A DNA stretch of 64,000 bases from Apoda limacodes (GCA_946406115.1 OX291547.1:12901001-12965000); one strand, 5' to 3'; shown: positions 44,733 through 57,088, counted from the first letter of the stretch. The notes: generated by a model not told the origin, from the letters alone. A program made the numbers and translations.

Positions 44733-47700
44733 CTAGTCAATTTCTCCACGTACATAAGGATTGCAAGTAAAAGCTAAAGAACGAATATAAACTGCGGATG
44801 GTAAAACCATTTCAAATAAAGGAGCATATATTCCATGTCCACGTGCCAAGTCTGCTGGGGTTTCTCCAGAATTATTTGGCTTGTCAGCTAATTCTGTGGT
44901 GTCTTCTCGTAACAGCAGCAGGAGTAATGTTGATTTGCAGTGGCTCATTGCTGATGCCAAATGTAACGGACTTTGTGCTGAAAAATAAAATACGAATTTG
45001 AAAAGAAACTAAAGATTTGACTATAATTATTGTTATAGGAATAAATAAGTTGTCTATTATTTTTATATGAAATTGTTGCCCTAGGCGTTTCATCTGCAAG
45101 GGCAGACGTTCTTCGAGTAAGAAGGCTTGGGCATGGGCGCCGGCAGAAATAATTTCCAGGTGGTGCAGATTTTAGTTTTCTTTCAATCTTCGCCGTATTA
45201 TGATTGTTAATAAAAAATTGAAATTTTAGTCGGAAACATCTGAAGCCCGGTTTATTTTATGTTCGAGACATTTACAAATTTCTGACTATTATTAGACTAT
45301 AACATTTCTGAATATTTTAAATTCATAAATTTATTTTATAGGTACCCAGTCCTGACGGCTCACACCTATTTGTTCGCGACAATCGAAATTTAAAAATTCT
45401 AAGTTGGTGGGCCAGGAGTACCGGGATCGATATTAATCGATTTCCATTACTTCTCTGAACGCACCCTTTAAAGTACCGCTACTCCACACGAGATAGCACC
45501 AGCATAAATGGGATGAACCTTACAGAGAAAGCGCAATACAGTTTCTAAGCAGTGCGAAAGAGACCGCAAAAAGTCAATCGCGAATGAACTAGAAAGTTCA
45601 TAAATGTGAAAGAGACATAGATTATGGATGACAGGGACAGAGCTACGTTCGAGAACGTCTGGGAATCTGGAACCTTCCTTACATTTTGATATATAAGGGG
45701 GCTAGGTCACGTTCCGAGTCAGTCAGTTTTCGATTGAAGTTCGAACAGTTCGTTCCGAGTGAACTAATCGCGACTAGTGACTAATAGTTCCCGCCATATT
45801 CGTTTCCATAGATTAGTGTTTTTAGTGTTGTTATAGTGTTTCCGTATTTTAATTTCGAAAATATATAGATATTTAGTTCATACAGTCCAATAGGTCAAGA
45901 ATGATTGCTTGACTTGATTACATGTGCAAGATCGAGCTAATTAGTCAGTATCAGTGCGAGCCGTAATTAATTAATCAGTGCAAGCAAGCAGTGACAAGTG
46001 AGCTAACGTGTGTTTCTTTTCTTTATTTTCAAAGTAAAAATAATTATAATTTTGTTATAAAATATGAGTGACAGATTTTTCTGCAAAAGAAAAAAGATTG
46101 AAAATGAACAGTTTAATGCTAAAGTTTGTCCAAGTACTTCGGCACAGCAAAGTACTAGTAAAGCCATGAGTGGCTCACAGCATACCCTTGGTTAGCCTAT
46201 TCTGCTCAGGCTAAAGGACCACTTTGCCGTACATGTGTATTATTTCCCGCACAAATTCATCGAGGCAGTACTCAGGGGCCATTTATCGTTCAGCCATTCA
46301 AAAAATTTCAAAAATTTCATGAGTGTACGAAATCTCATGCAAATAGTCAGTAGCATCGTGAATCGGTTATAAGTTTTAAAATTTTTCTGGAAATCATGCA
46401 AAGAAAAAAAAATTACGTTTATGAACAGATTGATACAAAATATCACAGGGAAATTTCAGAAAACAGAAAAAAACTTCAACCCATTATATCTTCGGTCTTA
46501 TTTTGTGCATGATTTACCCCTTCGAGGAAAAACAGAAGATGGGTCAGTTTTCAAAGACTTACTACATTTCCGAGTTGAGGCAGGAAATACGGTTTTAAAA
46601 GACCACTTTGCGACTGGTTCGAAAAATGCCCTCTATGTATCCCATCAAGTACAAAACGAAATTATTGAAACCTGTGCTGATGTTCTTCGTGAAACCATTC
46701 CCAAGTAACATTTTAGCGTTAAGAAAAGCTGTAGTGGACCTTCTTTTCGGTTCTGCTTAAATATTAAAGAGTTAGCGTTTACATTATAAGAGAGTAATAG
46801 AGTGTAATAACACCTTTATATCTTCGATTTTGGAGCAAAATTTAGCAGGTAAAGCCTGTATAGACCCTTTATAGTGGTTCTATATAATCTTTAGTAGAAG
46901 TGTATAAGAGGTGTTATAAGATTGTCAGTTTTCCGCTCGAACCTTTATAATGGACTTTATTGAAACTTTTAGTTATTTAAAATACTTATAATGGTGTCAA
47001 ATAGAACTTGGATCCGTTTTTTGATACCTTATTACTCATTTGTAGTGTCTTCGGGGTCAAAAGTAGATAGTAAAAACTTCTAGTCATAAAATTACATTAA
47101 TTTATAAATATGAAATAAGTGCTTCTGTTTATCTACGGACATTGCAACATTTTCATTACGAAATGTAAGTATTTTTGATTAACAGTGTTCTTGAAGTGTA
47201 ATATTAATAGTTATTGCGCTTGCAAGTTTACTGTGATTGTGTATCATGTTTCTCATCTCAACTTTGACACGCCTTAGAAATAACATGATTTTAAGGTAAA
47301 AAAAAGTAAAACAACTAAAGGTCCTAACAACCTAAAATAGTTTTTAGACATTCAATTTCAAATTGTATTATTTGTATTATTGATAGTGTTTTTAAAAGAG
47401 TAACTATCGAGTTTCTTGCCGGATTCTTCTCGGTAGAAATCAACAACATTGTGAACCGGCGGGAAGGTGGGAGGGTTCAAAAAATAATATTTTATAACTT
47501 TGACGATTCAAAAGTGATTGTAAAATCCTTATTTGAATAAACCATTTTGACTTTGACTTTGACAAATGTTGGTCAGTTTTAGTGATTTTAGACATAAAAT
47601 GTGTAAAATAATTCGGAAAATTTAGGTACCACGTTATTTAAAAGTGATTTTGTATAAATAAATATTTAGTTTTTTTTTTACAGAAAGTGATTGAAAATGG

Positions 47701-50700
47701 CGATATTTATCTTAAAGGTGCAGACTTTTCTTAAATATATTTTGACATTCGAATAATTACAACGCCGGTAGTCAAGAGTTTTTTGCGATCTTTGGTTGAC
47801 ATAAGAGAGGAACTACGAACTTAGCGAAGACATATGCCTGCAGCGGAGAGTAAAATACCGGCTTTAGCTTTACCTATATACCTTTAGATTAGGGTTCTTT
47901 ACGAAGTAGTGAAATCCCAAATTTTAGCTCAGTTCGGTAAATGTTTTCATAGTGTTAGATTAAATTATAGATAAGGTTAGATTTTAGACAAAAACTTTAA
48001 GCCTTAGAAACATTAAATGGTGTCATTAAAGAATTACTATTTGTTTATCTTACACCATAACCCTTATATCAGGATCGTACAAAACTGCTATAACTATTTA
48101 ACCTATCATTGTCTTTCGTATTACAGGCGTAAGCTGTATGTAAAAGTTATTCAACGCATGTAGTATTTGGTGTTACAACACTCTTAATTGACTCCGTTTA
48201 TGAACCAATGACGTTGATGAAGTTGAACAACAGCCTAATAGCAATAAGAATTATAGGGAGTTAATGAAGATCTTCAAACAGCTTTTGACACTGCAGAACG
48301 AAACAAGCTTTAACTACATAAGTATATAAGCATCCGCTGCTTATTATATAAGCATCCGCTGCTACTACACTAACTGGAAAGAATATTTAACTTCTTTTTA
48401 CAGTTCTAATACAACCTATAGAGCTAAACTTATTTCATAAGTGAACTGTATCACTTTTAGTGACAACCGAATCCATTATAAATCAATAGTTATACTCTAA
48501 GCTTCAAAATTACCTGCAACCAACGCTAAATTGTTCGTTGGGTTACTGATGAAGCAAAAGAAGCGGCATACTTTTCAATCTTGGCTAACGAGACAGCGGA
48601 TATAAGCGGGACTGAACAGCTTTCAATAAGGGCATAAGATACGTCAAGTTTGACCAAACGAAAAACAGTTCCTTAATACTTGAAGAATTTTTGGGGTACA
48701 GACCACTTCAAAAATTAGATGCTGCATCGATTTCTGAAGTTATAATATCTTTTTTGACATCATGTGGTTTAGATCTCAACAAAATGGTTGGGCAAGGGTA
48801 TGATGGTTGCTCCACGATGGCTGGACATGTTGGTGGAATTCAGAAAATAATTAATGATAAATATCCCAAAGCAAAGTATTTCCACTGTGCTAGTCACATA
48901 TAAAATCTTGTTGTCAATAATTTAAATAATTTGAGTGAAATAAGAAATACTGCTGGAATGATTAAGGAAAATATAACTTTTTTTAGAGAGAGCATTTTAC
49001 GGCGAAAAAAAATTCCAAATATTCACTCGTTTTGCGAAACCAGATGGTCTGTAAAGTACAAAAGTATTCGAATTTTTGCTCAAAATTTCACCAAAATTCT
49101 AGAAGCATTACAAGACCTCTCAGAAGATCAAGCCACTAATTCTAAGACAAAGGTTAGAGCTTACCAACTGCGCACTGCTTTGACCACCACAAATTTTATT
49201 GTGATATTGCATATTATTGCTACTTACTCGGCAAAGCTTGAGCATGTCTGCAACCAGCTTCAACAAGTGGATTTTGACATTAATTCAGTGAATGACCGCA
49301 TTTGCAAACTCACTAAAATAATAGAGGGTCACAGAAAAAACGCATCGCAGACAAAATTTACAGCTATATTTGGAGAAGCTAAACAAAATTGCGAAGACCT
49401 TAATATAGAGATTTGATGCCAACGAGTTACGAAACGACAGGCTCATCGATCCAACCACCCATCCGAAAACGTTGAAGAATTTTACAGAACAGCTTTATAC
49501 ATCCCTTATCTTTTCGATCATTTCTTCTTTAAAAGACAGATTTTCTGAAACACATAAAAAATCATTTTCTCTGTTACAACTACACCCAAAAATAATAAAA
49601 GGCCTCAGTAAAGAAGAATTTTTTAGAGCTGCAAAAGACATTAAAAATTATACCTAATTTTATTTCAGAAATCACGACTTGGTTTGAAATGTGGAAATAA
49701 GCAAGATAACCAAGGACAATAAAGATAACTTTATAGAAAACGTCATTAATAAGTTCGGGGAAAAACCCGCCGGCTGCAGTTGCTTTTTAAATGAGAATTG
49801 TGTAATTACTGCCTACTAATTATTGTGAATAAAAAAATGATTTCCAACAGACTTCTTATTTCAATAATTCCTGTTGATCCCGAGATTCTCAAGGGGTGCA
49901 AGTGCACCACCTGGCACCCCCCTGCCGGCGCCCATGGGTTTGGGCCATAAAGTCCACCATGCTTAAATGGAATGGCGGATGTTCTTGACCTTCGGACTGT
50001 CATAGTTTTCAAGCCATTAAGCCACCGAATTGGCTTAACGACTACTGTCATGAAAACTTCAGGACCTCGTGGTGAGGACGAGGGACGATATTTTGGCCAA
50101 TAGTGTCAGGAGATACAATCTGGATTTCGATGTTCGAAACCGATTGTTTGGTCGAACAAGAAAACCAACTAGTATGGAAATGAAATGAAATGGCGTCTTA
50201 TTTACGGAGCTCCCTAAATCAATGAGATCAAAAATATAGTTGTCATAATATGATCATCCTTGTGCCCCAATACAAAGTGTCGAGCGGTAGGCGGTTTAAA
50301 TTTCCCGTATATTTCCCGAATGACAATCGACAAAATTCTCGTATAATGTACTCTCTGAGACTAGCATTCGGATTCCGAATAGCTGAAAAATGAATCAAAG
50401 CACGAACCAGAATTTTGTAGCGTAGTTAATTGCATTGCATGTTTTCCCTAGGACTATGCAAAGGAAAAGAACTACTTTGAAGATTTATATGAAAGATAAC
50501 GTAAATGTTTTCAAGAAAAAATAGGTTTCAGATAGTAAATTTTGGATTACTAACTGCAAAAAAAAATAATTGATGTAAAACTCCTAGAAATTTATTTTTA
50601 TATAAAAATGAGTTACTGCATTAATGCAACTGCCAGTTGCTGTGTCAGTCTTGAATCCTCTGCTGCAGGCTCGTTAGACCCAAAAGAGCGAATCCAGAAC

Positions 50701-53700
50701 AAAATTTGGGAGGGCGATCATAAGATCTGAAGGTATTTTTTGAACTTTGAAGCTGCAAACGTAAGTTACACAATCGACCTAGGTCGTGCAGTTTTTGGAT
50801 AATTAAATATACAAACCCAAGTAACTCCGAGTATTTTTTATATGTAATAAAAGTTATATATTTTAAAAAATGTCTAGACTCAAAAAAATTTTGTATTGTA
50901 ATTTATATATGGGTACGCATTAAGCGTGGTCGCCATTTGGAGAAAAAAGCGAACTGGCAACAGGCGCGCACTGGGTAGGTCCCTATCCCACACTTTTAAA
51001 CCCTTTTACTAACCTCCATCAGAGAGTGCATTAGGATCTGCACCAGCAGCTAATAATCGTGCTGCTGCACAGTAATTGTTCCATTTACACGCCGAATGTA
51101 GTGGAGTCCAGCCAAGTTGAGTCCTAGTGTCTACTTTAGCCCCAACACTCAGTAAGTATGCTATAACAGACACGTGGTTACTATATGCTGCACGGTGAAG
51201 TGGAGTGTATCCATCGGAATCTTGTGCATGAACAAGGCCTGGCTTCTCAGTTAATAGATCTTTGAGAATATCAAGTGCACCATTTTCTGCAGCCCATAAT
51301 ACATGATCAATTGGATTAGCTGGAACAGAGTTTAAGTGGTTTAAATTACGATAAAAATCAAATTAATCCAAAGTTAGTTATATCAAAAATGTCAAGAATT
51401 ACCAATAATGTCAAAAATTCCACTTTTATGAACGGCTCAGACACGCCATATAAGTTTACCACCTTAGTCCCAACCAAAAGTAAAATTATAATAATAAATT
51501 ATATGCACTTACAAAAACGGCAAAATATATGTGCAGCAATATGCTCTAAAAATTAATATTCATTATAATTTTTAGTTATTATTTATTTTTTCCTGTTTTG
51601 GTTCATATTTAAATTAATTTAACAACACAAATACGGTAGAGGCTTGGCGGGATCCATCTCCGTAGGCAACTTCCCGAGGGAGGTAAGATAAGCGTGCCTC
51701 CATGAGAACAAGGAGTGGAGTTTCACATCCTCTGCTCCGCCTATTCTAGGAAGAGGTACGTAGGTGGTACACAGTGAAACTACTTACAAAGTACAAAACA
51801 TAAATGAAAGTTACAGGCTGTCACATCCGAACTGTATAGAAGATGAATCCATTATCTCAACACCCGCTGCTATTAAATATTTTGACTGTCCATCTGGATG
51901 AATGCGCTGAACAGTTTAACTGGTGAAGTAGGATCTAGCACAACTGTTGCGAAATGACCCGTCCGTCCAAAGAATAAAGCAATCACATTTTTTCGTTCAG
52001 ATAGAAATGCATGATTATAACGCACTCATTAGGACAAAAACTTATCGGTTAGTTGGGGATAAGCGTTTTGCGATAAGGTCTAGTCTTTCATGTGAAAGGT
52101 AAACATTTGATACAGGCTGAAACTTAATTCCAAGAAAAAGCATAGAACTGGGCTTATCCACGTTCAAAACTGATGAGGGTGCTTTGAAACGCATCAGTAA
52201 ACTATCAAGAAGAGCTAAAGAAAGATATTGATGAATTTCATAGATAAAGATATTTTGACGGCGTGAAGAATTTCACAACAAGTTAATAGTGCAAAACTAG
52301 TATCAACCATCACTAATGGAAATATCGTCCACTTGTGAAATACCGTAGGAAATAAAAATGCAAAAACCTCGGAATTCGATTACACTGAATGGAATTTCGT
52401 GAAACTTTTTCGATTGCATTGTTAAAAGCTTAAATGATTTTTCACCCACCACCCCAAATGTGTATAGTCCTAGGTGTACGCAAAAAAACCGATGTAGAGT
52501 TTAACCGTTTGGCACACAGGTACTTTAGGGCAAAACAATAATTTTGAGCCGCAGTTCCTCAAAATATTTCCCTTAGGGAATTAAAATTTAATATTTTTAT
52601 TTGAATTTTTTAATACACTTAAATAACACCAGTAAACAGAAGCAGAAGGGTACAGTACAGTTCACATAAGTCTCATCAAGATCTGAAGTTTAAGGAACCG
52701 TCTCACATTGCAATATTAAAAAAAAAAAAAAAAAACTATATTTTAATATAATCCAAATTGCTTTCAGGGGGTTAAAAAAGAGGATATAAACTATCATTTA
52801 AGGTATATAGTAGAGAAAAATACTAAGCCGTCTTCTACCTGGAGGGGCCCAAACTTGGTATGTTTTGAAAATACTTTTGGATTTTAAGAAAAAAAGTAGC
52901 CCAAAGGTAATAGTGTGGTATATTTTTAGAACCGGCTTATCAAGCCCTTTCATTTGATACCCCACACGATGGGTTTCTGAAAAAGAAAAAATTTAAATCC
53001 CATACAAAAAATTGATGACATCATAAACCGGGGGGGTTATGATATACGTAAGGGAAATATTTTGAGGAACTTCGGCTCAAAATTATTGTTTTGCCCTAAA
53101 GTACCTGTGTGCCAAACGGCTTAACTCTACATCGATTTGCGGTTTTCGAGCAAAAATGCCGTTGTAGGTAGGTAGGTTGTACACCTACCACTAGTAGTTT
53201 CAATTATGGCTTGCAAAAAAGCCGGTTTTCTTGGCTAATAAATTTACAAAAGCTGGGCAACTCTGTTTTTTTCTATCTTAGTTTGAAAACAAGATTGGTT
53301 GTGTGTAATCAAATAAATATATAAAATAATACTAAAATAAATATGTAGTTCAATAATACAAACAGGACCCTATTACTAAGACTTTGCTGTCCGTCCGTCA
53401 CCAGGCTGTATGTCATGAACCGTGATAGTTAGACAGTTGAAATTTTCACAGAAGATATACTTCTGTTGCCGCTATAACATCAAATAGTCAAAAAACAGAA
53501 TAAAGTAAATATTTAAGGGGGCTCAACACAACCACACAACAAACGTGATTTTTTTGGTCAATTTTGCTCGATAATAATAACGGCAACAGGTAGATGCTTA
53601 AAATATTCACAGAATATTTAGTTATATAGTCACTTTTGAAATAAATAATTAAACAAATATTTAAGGGGGGGCCCTATACAACAAACGTGATTTTTTTTGC

Positions 53701-54295
53701 CGTTTTTATAGATAATGGTACGGAACCCTTCGTGCGCGAGTCCGACTCGCACTTGGCCGATTTTTTTTTTTTTTTGAATAGCAGGCTATTGCAGCCTTCA
53801 CAGCATCACAGAACTTTTTGGCGCGGAACTCTGAAGATGCTGCCGCATAACACAAAGCGCTCAAGAGGGTCCCAGTTGGAGCACCTTGGCTTGGGCCGCT
53901 ACATGAGCAGTTTGATATAGAACGGGGCGAAAACCGGCAAGGTAAATAAAGATACCAGTCATAAGGTCTTCACGGTCTTTGCCCAAGGTAAGTAGAGGCC
54001 GTGCCCCAACAGTAGGAATGAATGAAGGCTGGTAGGAAGAATATCAAGCATCAAATTTGAGACTTAGTAATGCAGGACATTGTTGTCATTCCAATTTTTT
54101 TATACAATTTAACTTTTGTAGCTTGTGTTTTCACATACCTTTAGGATCTTTTACCTCTTCTATATCTTCATCAGCATCATCCCATCCGGAGACAAACATT
54201 CCAGATGTTTCAGGATTTTTCTTACATTTATCAATTTCTTTCTTAATATCATCGTAATCATGTACTGGCAGAGTTTCATCATCGGAATCAGACAT
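44733..54295 (-). CDS. ANKRD49: Ankyrin repeat protein, ANKRD49 ortholog
   Basis: Exons on the - strand: 54295-54139 (157 nt), 51319-51014 (306 nt) and 44977-44733 (245 nt), joined at phase 1 through canonical sites (AAAG|GTATGTG, TTCCAG, GGAG|GTTAGT, TTTTCAG). The 235-residue product matches human ANKRD49 in length (239). It has an acidic N-terminus (MSDSDDETLPVHDYDD), then ankyrin repeats including DGYTPLHRAAYSNH, GWTPLHSACKWNN (a block characteristic of ANKRD49), AQSPLHLASAMSHCK and ETPADLARGHGIYAPLFEMV. ANKRD49 proteins are nuclear or cytosolic and implicated in germ-cell regulation. All three exons are open. The second intron (6 kb) holds a complete hAT element; the first (2.7 kb) holds a foldback element and repeats. 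Confidence 0.88.
45591..45726 (+). promoter_or_regulatory. Heat-shock-type promoter of the hAT transposase
   Basis: Three HSE dimers of the form nGAAnnTTCn or nTTCnnGAAn: AGAAAGTTCA (45591-45600), GTTCGAGAAC (45647-45656) and GGAACCTTCC (45669-45678). TATATAAG is at 45690-45697 and an arthropod initiator TCAGTCAG at 45719-45726, placing the likely +1 A (45721) 31 bp after the first T of TATA. More GAAC/GTTC words follow at 45740-45765. The arrangement resembles an insect hsp70 promoter. It lies inside the hAT termini, upstream of ATG 46064. Confidence 0.65.
46740..48510. other. Nested non-coding insertion in the hAT gene
   Basis: No coding match to hAT here. It contains a LINE 3' end (47390-47575), a short direct repeat (ATATAAGCATCCGCTGCT, at about 48323 and 48346), and otherwise AT-rich DNA with TTATAA-rich words near 46780-46980. 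Transposase similarity resumes at about 48540. Confidence 0.5.
47390..47575 (+). mobile_element. LINE 3'-end fragment (same family as 8700-9730)
   Basis: Shares TTCTTGCCGGATTCTTCTCG, AACATTGTGAACCGG, GGGAAGGTGGGAGGGTTCAA and GAATAAACCATTTTGAC with 9575-9720, ending in TTGACTTTGACTTTGAC. A severely 5'-truncated copy. Confidence 0.8.
49937..51013. other. ANKRD49-like intron sequence, no gene
   Basis: AT-rich intron sequence between the hAT element and exon 2. 49945-50230 is GC-richer (GGACCTCGTGGTGAGGACGA) and may be the older repeat into which the hAT element jumped. No ORF with recognisable content. Confidence 0.45.
51885..51992 (-). mobile_element. Mariner-like transposase C-terminal fragment
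   Basis: The reverse strand reads NVIALFFGRTGHFATVVLD, matching the conserved FF-x-TGH-x-ATV block near the C-terminus of mariner transposases, then quickly runs out of similarity. It is a short fragment in the first ANKRD49-like intron. Confidence 0.45.
52471..53188. mobile_element. Foldback / long-TIR non-autonomous element
   Basis: The left arm (52471-52576) and right arm (53049-53188) are reverse complements over about 100 bp, sharing GTTTGGCACACAGGTACTTT, AGGGCAAAACAATAATTTTG and CCTCAAAATATTTCCCTTA. The outer ends share GGTGTAC. The left arm has lost about 35 bp that the right arm keeps. The interior has no ORF. Confidence 0.8.
53365..53772 (+). repeat. Dispersed lepidopteran-type repeat, copy C (with partial internal repeat)
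   Basis: Begins CAGGACCCTATTACTAAGAC and ends GCGCGAGTCCGACTCGCAC before a T run (53762-53775). The internal AAATATTTAAGGGGG...ACAACAAACGTGATTTTTTT block occurs twice (about 53507 and 53658), so the 3' portion is duplicated relative to copy A at 3380. Confidence 0.7.
53776..54130. repeat. GC-richer SINE-like remnant in the ANKRD49-like intron
   Basis: GCAGGCTATTGCAGCCTTCAC, AAGCGCTCAAGAGGGTCCC and GGCTTGGGCCGCTACATGAG are reminiscent of the SINE-like family at 16290/42303, but the match is only local. No coding content. Confidence 0.35.
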
Positions 54296-55494
54296 TTTGC
54301 AGCTTCTATGACGAAAGAAGATAAAGACAGTTGCAGCACTGTTTGTAACAAAAAAGTGTAAAAACTGAATAGCAGCTTACTTAAACTTAACCCGTCAAGC
54401 GTCCCCATACTAAGGAAATTATCCGCCCTTGCTGCGTACAAACGGACATACACCTAACTTTATTATGTTTATTCCTCTTTATTTATTTTTAGGTATGTTC
54501 CCTAATATATACAGTTTAAAAAAAAATGTAATAAGAATAAGTTTATAATAAATATAATAAGTAATAATAAATTTATTTACTAAAAAAAATACATAGTTTT
54601 TTATATATAGCACATTACTAGGGGTCAAAATGAACACTATGCTACTGTTAATAAAATCCAAAATCCAACTCAAAATGGCACAATACAAATGGCGGCCGGA
54701 TCAAATTACCAAAACAATTTCTGATAAAAAAATATTAAAGGCACAATATATTGTCCACCCAAAAATACTAGAATGTAGGACAGGGCATTGGCTTCACTTC
54801 TGAATACTTACAATTATCCTGTCTGATAAAAGTCGTCCTGAAAAAAAACCACTGTGGTCCCTAGCACGCGTAACGGGTTAATAACAGAATCAAATTTAAT
54901 CCAAAATTACTTAAACTTAATCACAGAAACAAATTATAATTTAAAAATTCACTTAAAACTAAAAAAATAATTTTTAAAGTTTAGGTTGGATTCCCACATG
55001 GTTCCATTTGTAAGAAATAAGGCCAATTCAACAAAAATTATAACATGAGTATTTAGGTGATTATTTATAATTTGTCAAAAGTTAGGTTTTTAACTGAAAT
55101 AAAAACTTATTTTTGATCAACTTAAAAGAGTAGATAGATAGATAAGAGTTGGTAAAACGTAATATTTACCAGAATTAATTTAGCACTTTTTGTGCTACAT
55201 TTAGCAGATTTTATATTAGCTTTGCACAATTATTTCTTGTCTAGCACATGGCATATTTTGAAATATTATGTTAGAGGGAAAACATACAAGAAATTTGCAA
55301 AATACCTTACAGAAAATGATCAAATGAAATAGAAAACCTGTTTTCCACATAAATATTCAATGTATTTTATTGAATCAAGTATCTCTAAAGTAACATCTAA
55401 ATTACAGTAGAGTCAATCTACAATTTGGTCGGAAAATGTTTTGCAAAGCTTAGCTACCTCTGAAAAATCTTTGTGATAGTGTAAATTACTTAAA
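54296..55494. other. ANKRD49-like upstream region and intergenic DNA
   Basis: The ANKRD49-like promoter should lie within a few hundred bases right of 54295, but no clear TATA or initiator was seen. The rest is AT-rich with no gene. Confidence 0.45.
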
Positions 55495-55640
55495 GAAAAC
55501 CTTTGCTGGGAGCTCATTCCACAACCTAAGTGTTACGTAAACCGCACTGCCCTTGACCATTTAGGTTCTAAGGGGTGGGGATAGCTTGCCCTGCTGAAAT
55601 TGAGCTGTGCAATGGTAGAAAGTACAAGTTAGCATCATTT
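55495..55640 (-). mobile_element. LINE fragment (same family as 735-1363)
   Basis: The reverse strand reads TFYHCTAQFQQGK and LRLWNELPAKVFFK, parallel to TFYHRTARHRQG and LKLWNELPAKVF at 1070-1215. It is short and frameshifted. Confidence 0.75.
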
Positions 55641-56450
55641 CAATTAACAGTTTTAACAACAGAGATGGATCGAGGGTGCTTAAAGATGGTTGAAAGTTTA
55701 TATGAAAAATTACAAAAAAAAAATTAAAAAATTGACAGGCTTTCTATAAAAAGTAATATATTTTTAAACAATAAGAACAAATTGAAACCAATTATAAATC
55801 TTTTCCGTGGGGGTAAAATTGAACAAATGTACATACCGAAGCCATAAGGTAGGCCATAATTGTATAAACAAAATTATTGAAAGTTTCAAATAATTTTTTT
55901 ATAAAATATTTAGCATATTTATCACAGCAATTTAGCATTTTTCCCACCACCTAGTTGGCAACACTAATAATTAACTAACTTGAGTGTAATTACCGATTTT
56001 AACCTTAGAACGAGAGTTAAATACACCAGTAAAAATTTTAGGAGCATTAAGATACCAAATGCCTTGCGCCCTTTTTAATTATTGTAACCACAGAACATAT
56101 TTCCTTTGGTATTTAGATGGGCTGTATGTAGCCAATGGTACCCAGCACTACACATTATTGGTGGTACTACTTCAACACGTAATGAAAATATTCAGTTAGA
56201 TCAATGTAATTAGGTACTGAAACAAACCTTAGATTAAGTACTAAAACGAAATCTTGATCCTACAACCAAAAATGTTGTATATTAGAAGCTGAAGTTGAGA
56301 GCTCGTTGTAACACTTTCAACTTATTCAGGTTTAATTTCCAATATTTCAAGTTATTATTTTATTGTTGCTTTTGTTTTGTAAACTAACCACAGAACACTT
56401 ATACACTTCTTCTTCTTCTTTCAGTGATTACTAAGACCAAGTATCCAATA
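55641..56450. other. Intergenic, no gene seen
   Basis: AT-rich intergenic DNA to the left of the small gene at 56612. No recognised repeat family or ORF. Confidence 0.45.
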
Positions 56451-56611
56451 GACTTGACAACAACAAAGGGAACGGGAAAGCTACAAGAGTGGCAAAGATA
56501 TAGACAATGTTCTTTGTCTTTGTCAGCGTATCGTTGGGCACAGTTATTGTGAACTTCGAATAATTATTTTTGTTTGAAACTAAGTCATAAGTGTTTTATA
56601 TCCTTAAAACT

Positions 56612-56701
56612 ATGGTGTACTGTTGGACATATACTATTATCTGTGGTACTGTTGTTTTATCGGCTGTAATAGCCGCAGTTAGCGGAAAATCGAAAATATA
56701 A
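56612..56701 (+). CDS. 29-residue membrane micro-ORF in a 5' exon
   Basis: ATG GTG TAC TGT opens MVYCWTYTIICGTVVLSAVI and ends in GKSKI before TAA 56699-56701. About 20 hydrophobic residues followed by basic residues would make a single-pass membrane peptide. A strong donor, C|GTAAGT, follows at 56711/56712, so the ORF ends 10 nt before a splice site. It lies upstream of the ORF at 57089 on what could be one transcript. Small chance ORFs of this size are common; the splice site is what raises interest. Confidence 0.35.
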   Translation: MVYCWTYTIICGTVVLSAVIAAVSGKSKI

Positions 56702-57088
56702 CATTTCATACGTAAGTACGTGGGTTTGACTTTTGTTTCACTTGATTTCTGCAAATAAGAATAGAATGCAATAAATTACATCATATAGTATAGTCAGTAC
56801 TATTAATTTCAGCTTGAAATCACATAATTTATAATGGATTGTTTTATAGATTAACCGCCTAAATTCAGAAGTGAGGACAAGGACTATTTCTATTACTTTT
56901 TATTTTGGCTGGGTTGCAAGTTTTTCAGGGATGCCAGCTCTGGCGTTGGTAATTTACCCAAATTTGGTGGTATTTAGCTTTTATTTAAATTTTTTGTTTC
57001 AGATTCCCTAAAATAAAACTGTAGTATGCCAACTGTGGATAAATGCAACAGGTCGACAAAATTGCGAACCAACCAATTTTAGACGAAT

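Larger units (their letters stand above)
46064..49780 (+). pseudogene. hAT transposase (ZMYM1/DUF4371-like), broken and interrupted
   Basis: ATG 46064 opens MSDRFFCKRKKIENEQFN. Shifted frames carry a TTF-type zinc-finger region (GPLCRTCVLFPAQIH, about 46215) and a helical part (46421-46705). From 48540 come the DUF4371 and RNase H-like blocks: YFSILANETADISGTEQLSI, LNKMVGQGYDGCSTMAGHVG, YFHCASHI (stop at 48901) and FCETRWSVKYKSI. 49472-49657 has a C-terminal helical part, but the hAT dimerisation motif is not clearly seen. Stops lie at about 46195, 46353, 46706, 48637, 48901 and 49414. The intervening 46740-48510 is a nested insertion of different sequence. Confidence 0.75.
45132..49936 (+). 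mobile_element. Complete-length hAT transposon in the ANKRD49-like intron
   Basis: The termini are inverted repeats: CATGGGCGCCGGCAG is perfect for 15 bp at 45132 and, reversed, at 49936. A second matching block, CCAGGTGGTGCA, follows after a variable spacer on both sides. The flanking 8-mers GGCTTGGG (45124-45131) and GGTTTGGG (49937-49944) differ at one base, as expected of an aged hAT 8-bp target duplication. Inside are a promoter (45591-45726) and a broken transposase gene reading + (opposite to ANKRD49), itself interrupted by 46740-48510. Confidence 0.85.

Noticed and set aside
54057..54361. ORFs overlapping ANKRD49-like exon 1
   Set aside because: The + strand frames are antisense to the first exon, whose - strand frame starts with a clear ATG and ends at a donor that joins correctly to exon 2.
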